Shown in pieces: positions 42,025 to 50,877 of a DNA stretch of 64,000 bases. How positions within the stretch are numbered: the stretch's first letter is position 1; each line of letters begins with the position of its first letter. This DNA is from Bdellovibrionales bacterium (GTDB lineage: Bacteria > Bdellovibrionota > Bdellovibrionia > Bdellovibrionales > UBA1609), in assembly GCA_019637855.1 (NCBI GenBank), contig JAHBUX010000001.1, forward strand, positions 767,337-831,336. The letters are read 5' to 3'. The notes beneath the pieces are model-generated. The model searched no databases. It worked only from the letters and a program-made list of their open reading frames with translations, and was not told the origin of the DNA. The position numbers and the translations under genes were made by a program.

Positions 42025-42333
42025 ATTCCATCCGCCCCCCTCCCTTATCTTGAGGCTACCGCGGACGATTCCACAGTCCGCCTAAAGATTCACGCCCAGC
42101 CCAATGCCTCCCGCAATCAAATCGTGGGCCTACACGGTGATGCGCTTAAGATTAAAATCAAAGCGGTTCCTGAAGATGGTAAAGCCAATACCGAGCTTAT
42201 CGCTTTTTTGGCTAAGACACTGGGCCTTCCTAAAAGGCACTTTGAGTTGATCAGCGGTCAAGCCTCACGTGTTAAGGTAGTGCAGATTCACGGTGTAACG
42301 CTGGCGCAGTTGGCGGCGGCCATTAAGGTTTAG
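42025..42333 (+). CDS. DUF167 (YggU-type) protein with a probable ATT start
   Basis: A 102-residue DUF167 protein. Read from ATT at 42025 the frame gives PSAPLPYLEATADDSTVRLKIHAQPNASRNQIVGLHGDALK, which aligns along its whole length with E. coli YggU ('L-x-I-Q-P-x-A-S-R-x-x-I-V-G-L-H-G-D'). No ATG, GTG or TTG exists upstream in this frame before GTG 42124, which would delete the first conserved strands. An AAAGGGAGG SD ends four bases before the ATT. The gene follows divIVA by 16 bases. DUF167 function is unknown. Confidence 0.78.
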   Translation: MPSAPLPYLEATADDSTVRLKIHAQPNASRNQIVGLHGDALKIKIKAVPEDGKANTELIAFLAKTLGLPKRHFELISGQASRVKVVQIHGVTLAQLAAAIKV

Positions 42334-42409
42334 ACGACCCTATCCTTCTTTCTCAAATGCGGCCCTGCGATTGACAGTAAATGACTGAAATGATTGAAGC
42401 ATTGTCCAA

Positions 42410-43726
42410 ATGCGTTTCATTCCTATGGTTTTTCTGTTTATGGCGGCGTTGCCGGCTTTCGCCCACAACAGCCGCTGCGAGACTTTGCTCGATCCGCGCG
42501 AGCATCGAATGGCCACTCTGTTGCACGAAATGGTTCTTCTCAAACGCGAACCTGCCACTCCACGAATTATCACACTGCTCAATGTTGTGAACGACGAGAT
42601 TCTCGCGATTGCTTCCGAACAGCTCACGCGCCATGAAGTTAATCACGTGGTAGTCGCCGCGGATGCCGACGCTCCTTTTGGCATAGTCACCGAGGAAGAT
42701 TATGAGCGCTGGGAGAGTGAGATTGCCTTCTTAAAATGGCAGATCCAAGAACATCAGAAGACGGCCGTGGAAAGTCGATCCGTGTCAGAGCGCGACTTGG
42801 CCAAGCACAAACTCTTCAAGGCTCAACAAAAGAAAGTGGAGACGGAAAAACTTTTGGCTGCCCCAGCCCCGTCATTTTCTAAAATCAGTGCAGCTAGTTA
42901 CGCCTACGCTAAGCCGCATATTCGGCTTGTCCCTTCGGACGACAATCCATCGATGTTGCAACACGTGCAGTCCATGTACCCGGCGATACCGATCCTACTG
43001 TCGGCCCAGTACATCTCGCATACTCCTGAAGTGCTGGGGAGTGTGCACAACGGGATCTTGTTCTATTCGCTAGCGCAAACATTTTCCGCCAACTTTGGTA
43101 ATGATCAGCTGCTCGCCCACGAAGCTACGCATCTCGAACATGGTGCTGCTTTACATGCGGGTGAAGAGCTGCCCTATTTCGTGGCGGTGGTGGCGCGCGA
43201 AGGCGAGACGCTACCGGGTGCGAGTCATGGTTTTTACGACCAGGCCTTTGACCTTGGCGAGTTGGACACTTGGGATCGCGACATGACGGCCGCCGGGCGG
43301 TCCGATTATATTCCGCTGCGCCGACATTTCGGCGGTCATGTTTATATTCATTCTGCGCCAGATGCGGTGAACTACACCTCCGCCGAAAGCCTGCTCCAGT
43401 TGGCCGCAATGTCCAAGCAAGCTGTGGACGCCATTGTCCAAGTGCTTGAAGAGCGTCCGCAAGACATTGCCTTTTTCCATAATCCGAGTGGGCCGAGCAC
43501 GGCGAGGGTGGAGTGGAAAGCGGCAGATGGGCGAGTGATTGCCGATATTTCGGTTCATCTCGTGAAGCTCTCGCCCGCCACCTATGCGGATCGCTTTTTG
43601 ATTCTTTCTCAGTATCTAGAAAAGGTGGAGAGCGCCATTCGCCTGCATCGTTTTCGCGCGACAGATACGATTGCTTCCTATGGCGGAAAGCCGCCGCCGC
43701 AGCGTTGGCTGCAGCTCGATCGGTAA
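42410..43726 (+). CDS. Secreted protein with HEXXH metallopeptidase-like motif
   Basis: A 438-residue exported protein: signal peptide MRFIPMVFLFMAALPAFA, a helical N-terminal region (about 20-160) with a coiled-coil part ('EIAFLKWQIQEHQKTAVESR'), then a domain with 'LLAHEATHLEHGAALHAGEELPYF'. His237-Glu-Ala-Thr-His241 is a canonical zinc-protease HEXXH, followed at once by E243 and H244. A third zinc ligand could be E248 or a downstream Glu/His, which I cannot fix. No family recognised, so a new or highly diverged metallopeptidase is possible. SD is weak. Its stop is two bases from the converging gene's stop. Confidence 0.75.
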   Translation: MRFIPMVFLFMAALPAFAHNSRCETLLDPREHRMATLLHEMVLLKREPATPRIITLLNVVNDEILAIASEQLTRHEVNHVVVAADADAPFGIVTEEDYERWESEIAFLKWQIQEHQKTAVESRSVSERDLAKHKLFKAQQKKVETEKLLAAPAPSFSKISAASYAYAKPHIRLVPSDDNPSMLQHVQSMYPAIPILLSAQYISHTPEVLGSVHNGILFYSLAQTFSANFGNDQLLAHEATHLEHGAALHAGEELPYFVAVVAREGETLPGASHGFYDQAFDLGELDTWDRDMTAAGRSDYIPLRRHFGGHVYIHSAPDAVNYTSAESLLQLAAMSKQAVDAIVQVLEERPQDIAFFHNPSGPSTARVEWKAADGRVIADISVHLVKLSPATYADRFLILSQYLEKVESAIRLHRFRATDTIASYGGKPPPQRWLQLDR

Positions 43727-43727
43727 T

Positions 43728-44777
43728 CTAGTTTCCTTTTTGCAGATCTTTTTCAGTCTCGTGCAGAAGTTTATCGACGCTCGGCTGTTTGCGTACTTTG
43801 CGTTTTACTTTGCGGGCGCCTTCTTCTTCAAACAGAGTTTCGTCGTACTGATCTTGCTCAATTTCAAACTGCTCTTCGGGATGCTCCTCCACCGCCGTTC
43901 GCGGCGTGAGCTTGATGCGCCCGCTATAGGAAATGCCTGCGTAGATCAGATTGCCATCGGCGGAATTGCTACCGCTGGTGGTGGTGGCGAAGCCGCCGTA
44001 AAATCCGAAACCGCGATAGCGAAAGCCAGTTTCAATCGCCGCTTCGGCGCTCTCCGGATTGACAGCGTAATAGCGAAAGCTGCCGCCGTTGACGGCGGTT
44101 GTGTAAGTGAGGCGCGGGATTTGATCGTTGTTGTCGGTGTCATCGCTGACTGTGACCGTTCCGCGATATTCACCTTGAATCCACCAATTGCGGATGCGAA
44201 AGTTCAAACCGGCACGGTAGGGAAAGAGTGTGGAGCGTCCACCATCGCGGTAGTTATAGCCAGCAAATACGAAGGGTTCAAACTGCCCTAAGCGCCAAAT
44301 GCCCCAGCTGCCGGCAAGAACTTGCATAGCCCCTTCGCCGAGCAACGGATCTTCGGAATCTTCGTTTACGCGCCAAAATGGATAGGTGAGGGAGAGCGTT
44401 GGCGCCAATGCGATCGGGCCAAGATTAAACCAGCTCATCACACCCACGCTACCCTCATTAAGACCGGAGTTCGTGCGTGTGATGTTGTTAGTCAAAATCA
44501 GTGGATCGTTGCTGGTCGCCGAGGTGCTGGCGGCGGAAATGTTGGCGAACACTCGCCACATTTTGTCGAAATCGTAAGATCCTCCCAAGCCGAACTGCGT
44601 GTTGGAGAACTTGGCGCCGCGGAACAACGCCGTCGAGCTCCCGCCTGAGGAGAAATTGCGTGAGGTTGAAAAATAGTCCACGTCGCCACTGATGGTATAC
44701 GCGCCTGGGCGCGGAGCCCGTGGCCTTTCGGCGTGGGAAGGACACAATACGGCAAAAACCAATAAAAGGGTGAGCAT
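43728..44777 (-). CDS. Outer membrane beta-barrel-like protein
   Basis: A 349-residue exported protein with signal peptide MLTLLLVFAVLCPSHA. The mature sequence is a series of amphipathic strands rich in Tyr/Phe/Gly ('AKFSNTQFGLGGSYDFDKMWRVFANISAAS', 'GYNYRDGGRSTLFPYRAGLNFRIRNWWIQGEYRG', 'NLIYAGISYSGRIKLTPR'), typical of an outer membrane barrel. A charged C-terminal tail (about 305-349) follows. No specific porin family recognised. Confidence 0.75.
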   Translation of the reverse strand: MLTLLLVFAVLCPSHAERPRAPRPGAYTISGDVDYFSTSRNFSSGGSSTALFRGAKFSNTQFGLGGSYDFDKMWRVFANISAASTSATSNDPLILTNNITRTNSGLNEGSVGVMSWFNLGPIALAPTLSLTYPFWRVNEDSEDPLLGEGAMQVLAGSWGIWRLGQFEPFVFAGYNYRDGGRSTLFPYRAGLNFRIRNWWIQGEYRGTVTVSDDTDNNDQIPRLTYTTAVNGGSFRYYAVNPESAEAAIETGFRYRGFGFYGGFATTTSGSNSADGNLIYAGISYSGRIKLTPRTAVEEHPEEQFEIEQDQYDETLFEEEGARKVKRKVRKQPSVDKLLHETEKDLQKGN

Positions 44778-44838
44778 AGGTGTATACCGATGTTAACCTA
44801 CGCGCCATTTTAGACCAAGGCCTGATCCCAGGATCAAG

Positions 44839-46044
44839 ATGAAAGACAAGCGCCTCATCGTCATATTTTTAACCGTGTTTATCGACCTCGTCGGGTTCGG
44901 AATTATTATTCCGCTCAATCCGTACTTGGCCGAAAAGTTTGGCGCCTCACCGCTGATGGTCGGGCTGTTGATGAGCGTGTATTCGCTGATGCAGTTTATT
45001 TTTTCCCCGATCTGGGGGCAGATCAGCGACCGTGTTGGTCGCCGACCAGTGATCCTGATCAGTTTGCTGGGGGGCGCCATTGCCCATACAGCGTTCGCCT
45101 TCGCGGACAGTCTGACTATGCTGCTTTTGGCCCGCGCTTTTGCCGGTTTGTTCGGGGGCAATATTTCGACTGCGATGGCGTACATCGCCGATATCACTGA
45201 CGAGAAAAATCGCAGCAAGGGCATGGGGCTGGTAGGCGCGGCTTTCGGTTTGGGTTTTATTCTTGGCCCGGTTCTGGGTGGAGTGTTCGGCCTCGTCGGC
45301 AAGAACTTAGGCAGTGAACCTCCGTTGGGCGAGAGCTTTCCGGCATTGATTGCGGCCGGCATTTGCGCTTTGAACTTTCTGTTTGCGCTTAAGTTTTTGC
45401 CTGAGTCGCGTAAGTTTGGTGAGCAAGTGCCCGTGCGCGGTCATCGTTTCGCACGCATATGGCAAGCTCTCACTACTCCGCTATTGGGATTGCTCATGCT
45501 GATGGTGTTTTTGAACGGTTGTGCGATGGCCTTGATCGAGGCCCCGCTGTTTTTATTGGTGCAGGATAAGTTTCAGTGGACGGCGTGGACCGCGAGTTTT
45601 GGTTTTGGTTACATCGGCGTGATCATGGTGTTCACCCAGGGTTTTTTGATTCGTCGCCTTTTGCCCAAGTACGGAGAGCGTCATTTACTGACGGTGGGAC
45701 TATTGTTTATGGCCGCGGGTTTAGCTTTGGTCACGATCAGCGATACGGTGGCGTTGTTAGCTGTGGCGGTGACCGCTCTGGGGTTAGGCAATGGTTTCGT
45801 GAACCCCTCGCTCAATGGCAGCATTAGTCTGGCCAGTGGTGAGGAGGTGCAGGGCAATAACTTGGGCGTCTCGCAAAGCCTAAGCAGTCTGTCGCGCATC
45901 ATCGGTCCTGCCGTTGGTGGGGGGCTTTATCAACATAGCGGAATGACATCTCCCTTCTTTGCCGCGGCCGCGTTGGCCTTTGCCGGTTTTGTAGTGGCGT
46001 GGGTGGTGCGTTCTCAGCTTCCGCAGAGTGGGTTGAAGACATGA
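44839..46044 (+). CDS. Major facilitator superfamily transporter (DHA1/TetA-like)
   Basis: A 401-residue, 12-helix MFS protein. It has 'FIDLVGFGIIIPLNPYLAEKFGAS', motif A 'GQISDRVGRRPVI' between helices 2 and 3, and the helix-5 antiporter motif C 'GAAFGLGFILGPVLGG'. This is the drug:H+ antiporter-1 group; the efflux substrate is unknown. The stop overlaps the rhodanese gene start by four bases (ATGA). Confidence 0.92.
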   Translation: MKDKRLIVIFLTVFIDLVGFGIIIPLNPYLAEKFGASPLMVGLLMSVYSLMQFIFSPIWGQISDRVGRRPVILISLLGGAIAHTAFAFADSLTMLLLARAFAGLFGGNISTAMAYIADITDEKNRSKGMGLVGAAFGLGFILGPVLGGVFGLVGKNLGSEPPLGESFPALIAAGICALNFLFALKFLPESRKFGEQVPVRGHRFARIWQALTTPLLGLLMLMVFLNGCAMALIEAPLFLLVQDKFQWTAWTASFGFGYIGVIMVFTQGFLIRRLLPKYGERHLLTVGLLFMAAGLALVTISDTVALLAVAVTALGLGNGFVNPSLNGSISLASGEEVQGNNLGVSQSLSSLSRIIGPAVGGGLYQHSGMTSPFFAAAALAFAGFVVAWVVRSQLPQSGLKT

Positions 46045-46361
46045 GCGCTATGCCAATCGGTCTCTTTCAGCTCGAGAATTTAAGCATGACGGGAGCGCGG
46101 TTTGCATTTTTTGATTTGCGGGTGGAAGCCAAACCCGTCACTCCTCACATCGATCGCTTGCTTATGAAGGCAGAGCACGTGCGCGTGAATGAAGCGGAAG
46201 CGCGGCTCGGTAAAATCGTACCGGATAAAAGTGCTCCGGTGGTTTTGCTCTGTGAGAACGGCAAGACTTCGCGGGATTTAGCCCACCGTTTGGAATCGGC
46301 GGGCTACGCGAATGTTTATGTCGTCAGTGGCGGTGTCGAAGGTTTGTTGTCGGAACTTTGA
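46041..46361 (+). CDS. Rhodanese-like domain protein
   Basis: A 106-residue single-domain rhodanese: 'ARFAFFDLRVEAK', 'AEHVRVN' and the active-site loop C71-E-N-G-K-T-S ('LLCENGKTSRDLAHRLESAGYANVYVVSGGVEGL'). It may carry persulfide sulfur or act as a cysteine phosphatase-like protein. It is coupled to the MFS gene by ATGA overlap, and its 3' end overlaps the converging pspC-like gene by 46 bases. Confidence 0.85.
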   Translation: MSAMPIGLFQLENLSMTGARFAFFDLRVEAKPVTPHIDRLLMKAEHVRVNEAEARLGKIVPDKSAPVVLLCENGKTSRDLAHRLESAGYANVYVVSGGVEGLLSEL

Positions 46362-46711
46362 GACTTCTTGTTATCAAGAATGAAATACAAGACCACATAA
46401 CCGACCAGCGTTGCCCCCAGCGACAGGAACATCAAACATAGCGCTAGAAAACGAATGATCCCGACTTCAACATCGGTTCGCAGAGCCACTTTGGCGCAAA
46501 CGCCGAGCAGCCGCGGGTTCAGGGCTTGTACGACTTTGTCTTCACGCGGAAGCGCGATGGCCAGCAGCAGATAAAGGGCGAGGCCAGTGCCTAGAAACAG
46601 GATGCTGATCAACCAGAGCAGACGGAACAGCCCCACGGGGATATCCAGAGTGCGGGCCAAGCCTTTGCAGACTCCAAAAATTGCACCGTCTTTTGCGCGA
46701 ACCCATTTCAT
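46316..46711 (-). CDS. PspC-domain membrane protein, two-domain
   Basis: A 131-residue protein with two PspC-like units in tandem: 'WVRAKDGAIFGVCKGLARTLDIPVGLFRLLWLISILF' with a following helix, then 'LNPRLLGVCAKVALRTDVEVGIIRFLALCLMF'. Four membrane helices in all. The ATG at 46711 has GAGGAGG six bases upstream. PspC proteins respond to envelope stress. No pspA/pspB/pspF gene is nearby. Confidence 0.88.
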   Translation of the reverse strand: MKWVRAKDGAIFGVCKGLARTLDIPVGLFRLLWLISILFLGTGLALYLLLAIALPREDKVVQALNPRLLGVCAKVALRTDVEVGIIRFLALCLMFLSLGATLVGYVVLYFILDNKKSQSSDNKPSTPPLTT

Positions 46712-46789
46712 AATTACCCTCCTCTCGGGCTGTCCATGATACATAACATCCTTGAGTCCTCGTCGGCACTGGTGATAGGATGCTGACGC

Positions 46790-49468
46790 ATGGAATTACC
46801 CGATCGTTACAGTCCTAAAGACGTTGAAGGCCGCATCTACCAGTGGTGGATGGACCGCCACTATTTCAAGGCTCAGGAGACTTCGACTAAACCTCCGTTT
46901 AGCATCATCCTGCCACCGCCCAACGTCACGGGTAAGCTGCACTTGGGTCATGCCCTTAACCACAACATCCAAGACGCTTTGGCGCGCTGGAAGCGTATGA
47001 GCGGCTTCAACGTGCTGTGGTTGCCCGGCACGGATCACGCCGGCATCGCCACGCAGAGTGTGGTTGAGCGCGAGTTGAAAAAAGAAGGCACCAATCGCCA
47101 TGCTCTCGGCCGCGAGAAGTTTGTCGAGCGCGTTTGGAAATGGAAAGAAGAGTACGGCGGCAATATCGTCGATCAGATGCGCCGCTTAGGTGACTCGTGC
47201 GATTGGGACCGGCTGGTGTTCACCCTCGATGAGGGCGTTTCGAAAGCCGTGCGCAAGGTCTTCGTCGATCTCCACAACAAAGGTTTGATCTACAAAGGTT
47301 TGCGGCTGATCAATTGGAGCCCGGCCCTTGAGTCGGCAATTTCCGATTTGGAAGTCGACTACAAAGAAGTCAAAGGTTCGATCTGGCATATTCGCTATCC
47401 TCTGGCCGATGGTTCCGGAGAAATCGTTGTCGCCACCACTCGGCCCGAAACCATGCTCGGGGATACGGCCGTGGCCGTGCATCCGGATGACGAGCGCTAT
47501 CAGCAATGGATCGGTAAAGAGGTGCAGCTGCCTTTGACTGGTCGTAAAATTCCGGTGATCGCTGACAGCTATGTGGACAAAGAGTTTGGTTCGGGTGTGG
47601 TGAAGATCACGCCGGCACATGACTTCAATGACTATGCGGTTGGCCAGCGTCACAAATTGCCCATGATCAACATTCTGAACAAGAATGGCACGCTCAACGA
47701 AGCGGCAGGCGCCGTGTATCAAGGCATGAAGGTCGCGGACGCGCGCAAGAAAGTTCTGGAAGACCTCGAAGCTGGAAGTTTCTTGGTGAAGACTGAGCCG
47801 CACACGCATCAAGTCGGTCACTGTTCCCGCACCGGCTGCGTAGTCGAGCCCTTTTTGTCTGAGCAGTGGTTTGTGAAGATGGCGCCGCTTGCCGCTCCTG
47901 CCAAGCGCGTAGTGGAAAGTGGGACCATAAATTTCGAACCTGAATCGTGGACGAAGACGTACCTGCACTGGATGAACATCATTCAGGACTGGTGTATTTC
48001 GCGCCAACTATGGTGGGGGCATCGCATTCCCGCTTGGACCTGCGGGGGCTGTCAGAAAATCATCGTCAGCGAAACGGATCCAGCTCAATGCCCGCATTGT
48101 AAGAGCAAAGATCTGAAGCAAGAAGAAGACGTGCTCGATACATGGTTTAGCTCGGCCTTATGGCCGTTTTCGACAATGGGTTGGCCGGCCGACACGGAAT
48201 TGCAGAAGACTTTTTATCCCACCACTGTTTTGGTGACGGGCTTCGATATCATATTCTTCTGGGTCGCGCGTATGATCGTGATGGGCTTGGAGTTCAAAAA
48301 AGATGTTCCGTTCCGCACGGTCTACATTCATGGCGTGATTCGCGATGCTCAGGGTAAGAAGATGTCCAAGTCGACGGGCAACGCCGAAGATCCGGTGCAA
48401 CTGATTGAGGAGTATGGTTCGGATGCTCTTCGTTACACTCTCTTGGCGCAGATCGCCGGCGGTCGCGATCTGAAGTTTTCCACACAGCGTTTGGAAGGCT
48501 ATCGCAATTTCATGAACAAGATCTGGAACGCCACGCGCTTTTCTCTGAACGGACTGAAGGATTTTGAAGCGCCGGCTGACGGAGTGGAAGCGGTTCCCAA
48601 CAAAGTCGATTTGACCGATGCGGATCAGTGGCTGATTTATAAACTTGGCGTTTTGGAAAAAGACGTCGACGAGGCCTTGAAAGACTATCGCTTTTCGGAT
48701 GCGGCCAATGGCATTTATGCATTTGTGTGGAATATCTTTTGCGATTGGTACCTGGAGTTTATCAAGCCGATTTTCCAAGAGGGCGCCGATCCGGCGCAGA
48801 AGAAGGCAACGCAATTGGTGCTAGCGCAGGTGCTGAATCGTGTGATTCGTCTGCTACATCCCTTTGCGCCATTTATTACGGAAGAGATTTATCAGAAACT
48901 GCCGATTCGCGGTGAAGCTTTGATTGTCGACAGTTATCCCACGCCGAAGATCGACAAGACGCTGTTGGCTTTGGGATCTGAAGAAGTGGCACTTGAGCTC
49001 GATTTGGTGCGTGAAGTGATCACCGCTATTCGCAATATCCGCGGCGAGAACCGTATCAAGCCGGGGACTAAGATAAATGTGCGTTTGGCGCCGACAGAAG
49101 CGCGCGCGCAAAAGATTTTGGGCGAAAACAAGTCGTCGATCATGACCATGTCGCGTTTAGAGACCTGCGAAATCGGTGAAGCCGGAAACCTAGCCAAGTG
49201 TGCCGTTCAACCGGTGCAGATTGGCGGAATGAAGGTGGATGTGATTATTCCTTTAGAAGGACTTGTCGATATCGGCGAAGAGGTCGTTCGCATTCGCAAG
49301 AACATCGAGAAGTTGCAGAAAGACGTGGGTTCGCTGACTAACCGCATGGCAGACGCCAATTTCGTGTCACGCGCTGGTGAAGAGGTGGTGGCGGCCAGCA
49401 AACGCCAGCTCGAAGAGTCGCAAGCACAGATCGGAACTTTGGAGGCGGCGCTGGCGCGGTTGATGTGA
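46790..49468 (+). CDS. valS: Valine-tRNA ligase
   Basis: An 892-residue class I aminoacyl-tRNA synthetase. It has the nucleotide-binding 'HLGH' (51-54) in 'PPPNVTGKLHLGHALNH' and 'KMSKS' (524-528) in 'GKKMSKSTGNAEDP', an editing domain ('VATTRPETMLGDTAVAVHP'), a Zn-like C-x2-C pair ('CGGCQKI...CPHCKS'), and a C-terminal coiled-coil tRNA-binding arm ('GEEVVRIRKNIEKLQKDVGSL'). No T-box or other leader is seen before the ATG. A strong hairpin terminator follows. Confidence 0.98.
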   Translation: MELPDRYSPKDVEGRIYQWWMDRHYFKAQETSTKPPFSIILPPPNVTGKLHLGHALNHNIQDALARWKRMSGFNVLWLPGTDHAGIATQSVVERELKKEGTNRHALGREKFVERVWKWKEEYGGNIVDQMRRLGDSCDWDRLVFTLDEGVSKAVRKVFVDLHNKGLIYKGLRLINWSPALESAISDLEVDYKEVKGSIWHIRYPLADGSGEIVVATTRPETMLGDTAVAVHPDDERYQQWIGKEVQLPLTGRKIPVIADSYVDKEFGSGVVKITPAHDFNDYAVGQRHKLPMINILNKNGTLNEAAGAVYQGMKVADARKKVLEDLEAGSFLVKTEPHTHQVGHCSRTGCVVEPFLSEQWFVKMAPLAAPAKRVVESGTINFEPESWTKTYLHWMNIIQDWCISRQLWWGHRIPAWTCGGCQKIIVSETDPAQCPHCKSKDLKQEEDVLDTWFSSALWPFSTMGWPADTELQKTFYPTTVLVTGFDIIFFWVARMIVMGLEFKKDVPFRTVYIHGVIRDAQGKKMSKSTGNAEDPVQLIEEYGSDALRYTLLAQIAGGRDLKFSTQRLEGYRNFMNKIWNATRFSLNGLKDFEAPADGVEAVPNKVDLTDADQWLIYKLGVLEKDVDEALKDYRFSDAANGIYAFVWNIFCDWYLEFIKPIFQEGADPAQKKATQLVLAQVLNRVIRLLHPFAPFITEEIYQKLPIRGEALIVDSYPTPKIDKTLLALGSEEVALELDLVREVITAIRNIRGENRIKPGTKINVRLAPTEARAQKILGENKSSIMTMSRLETCEIGEAGNLAKCAVQPVQIGGMKVDVIIPLEGLVDIGEEVVRIRKNIEKLQKDVGSLTNRMADANFVSRAGEEVVAASKRQLEESQAQIGTLEAALARLM

Positions 49469-49470
49469 TT

Positions 49471-49494
49471 CAAGGGCCGACTTGTCGGCCCTTG
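49471..49494. terminator. Hairpin terminator downstream of valS
   Basis: A perfect palindrome with 11-bp arms (CAAGGGCCGAC/GTCGGCCCTTG, two-base centre) begins two bases past the valS stop; TTGTCTTG follows on the plus strand. Lack of a clean T-run makes it less typical. It lies between converging genes. Confidence 0.65.
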
Positions 49495-49515
49495 TCTTGC
49501 GCGCTCTGAAGCGGT

Positions 49516-50190
49516 CTACTCCGCGGCCTGGGCGATACCATCACCCTGTACGAAGTAGTGGTACGAACTATTGATGTCCTTCACGATGGTTTTCACCTGC
49601 CACTTCATGTTCAGCTCGAGACCGGCAATGGGATCTTCACTCGTACCGAGGTTCACCGCCTGGCCGACTTCAACAACCGCATTGAAGTTAAATCCCCAGC
49701 TCACATTCAGCTCTGCCGGCATCACTGTGACATTGGCTAGGTACTGACCTTTGCCCTTGCTGCCGCCGCCATAAGTGTAGTGCAGGCGAAAACGGAACTT
49801 CACTACTTCCATACCGAAACCGTTTTTATAAACTGTCTCGTAGGTTTGAACTTTTGGCGCTTTCCATTGTTCAAGGTCTGACCAGCAGCTCAGACCGCGC
49901 GGCAAAGCCGAAATCACCGGAGTCTTCACATTGACCACGGGTTTGTTGGCTTCCGCGATCTGCCAAACTTTTGTTCCGACGGCTACAATCTGATCCCAGT
50001 TCACCAATAGTTCATCGACTACGCCATTTAGCTTAACGCAATTGTCGTCGTCGGCCACTAGGCCCGAGGTCAATGTCTGCTCATCGATTTGTGTCGTGGT
50101 GACGGATGAAATTTCCCACGGCGCCCAAGTGCTGTCAGCCTGGGCCATGGATGCGCTAAACGCAGCGAAAACGAGTAACGAACGAAACAT
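49516..50190 (-). CDS. Exported protein of unknown function
   Basis: A 224-residue protein with signal peptide MFRSLLVFAAFSASMAQA and GGGAGGG as SD. The mature part has one cysteine pair (C52 and C101 approximately) and beta-rich segments ('EVVKFRFRLHYTYGGGSKGKGQYLANVTVMPAELNVSWGFNFNAVVEVGQAVN'). That pattern suggests a soluble beta-sandwich or a small barrel in the envelope. No family recognised. Faces valS tail to tail. Confidence 0.75.
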   Translation of the reverse strand: MFRSLLVFAAFSASMAQADSTWAPWEISSVTTTQIDEQTLTSGLVADDDNCVKLNGVVDELLVNWDQIVAVGTKVWQIAEANKPVVNVKTPVISALPRGLSCWSDLEQWKAPKVQTYETVYKNGFGMEVVKFRFRLHYTYGGGSKGKGQYLANVTVMPAELNVSWGFNFNAVVEVGQAVNLGTSEDPIAGLELNMKWQVKTIVKDINSSYHYFVQGDGIAQAAE

Positions 50191-50252
50191 AAAATCCCTC
50201 CCCTGATAGGGAGGGACTGTAATCGCGGGGCGCTTAGAAAAGCAAGGCGGGC

Positions 50253-50807
50253 TTAGAAATAGTAGCCGCCGGTGAGAGTCACGTGATTGACCAGGCTCGA
50301 ACTCGATACAATGATGTCGCGTGAGATGCGCGATGTGGACCAGTCCACGCCCAGCGCCAAGCCGGCGGAGAAATCATTTTTGAAACGGCGTGCATAACCA
50401 TAGGTCGCGCCCAGCATTGCAAAGGGGTCGGTGCCGTTGAGCGTGTCGGCGTTGAAAAAGCCCTGCGTGATAGCCGCTTCGATATAGATGATGTTCTCAG
50501 CGTTCAAGATTGGAAAGCGACCGAACACTTGACCCATGTACGTTTCCGAACCGCGACCGTAGTCGATCGGGATCAAGCCACGTGCGCCGAGGGTGAAGCC
50601 GTTGGCAAAGTCATGCGCGATCACCATGTTGGTGAAGCGGCTACCATTGTTGATGGAGCTCATAGAGAAGCCCACTTCGGTGAAGTTGTTCTTGGTGAAG
50701 TCGATAGACTTCTCGCCGGTGAGTTTATAAGTCACCGCACCAACTTCATCCTCAGCCAAAGCGGGAAGTGACAGAACGAACAGTAGAGAAAGAAAAAGCG
50801 CTTTCAT
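50253..50807 (-). CDS. Outer membrane protein, small beta-barrel
   Basis: A 184-residue exported protein (signal MKALFLSLLFVLSLPALA) with about eight amphipathic strands ('DFTKNNFTEVGFSMSSI', 'FTLGARGLIPIDYGRGSETYMGQVFGRF', 'AMLGATYGYARRFKNDFSAGLALGVDW') and the terminal 'VNHVTLTGGYYF' with C-terminal Phe, the BAM recognition residue. Resembles OmpA/OmpW-size barrels. ATG at 50807 chosen for the signal peptide. Confidence 0.8.
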   Translation of the reverse strand: MKALFLSLLFVLSLPALAEDEVGAVTYKLTGEKSIDFTKNNFTEVGFSMSSINNGSRFTNMVIAHDFANGFTLGARGLIPIDYGRGSETYMGQVFGRFPILNAENIIYIEAAITQGFFNADTLNGTDPFAMLGATYGYARRFKNDFSAGLALGVDWSTSRISRDIIVSSSSLVNHVTLTGGYYF

Positions 50808-50877
50808 AGTTGAGTCTCCTCGTAGATGTCCGATGACCGTACATTCGGACACCAGATCGCGTATATTTCCGGAAATG

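Noticed and set aside
42371-42399. TTGACA upstream of the HEXXH protein gene as a -35 box
   Set aside because: No acceptable -10 hexamer occurs 16-18 bases downstream.
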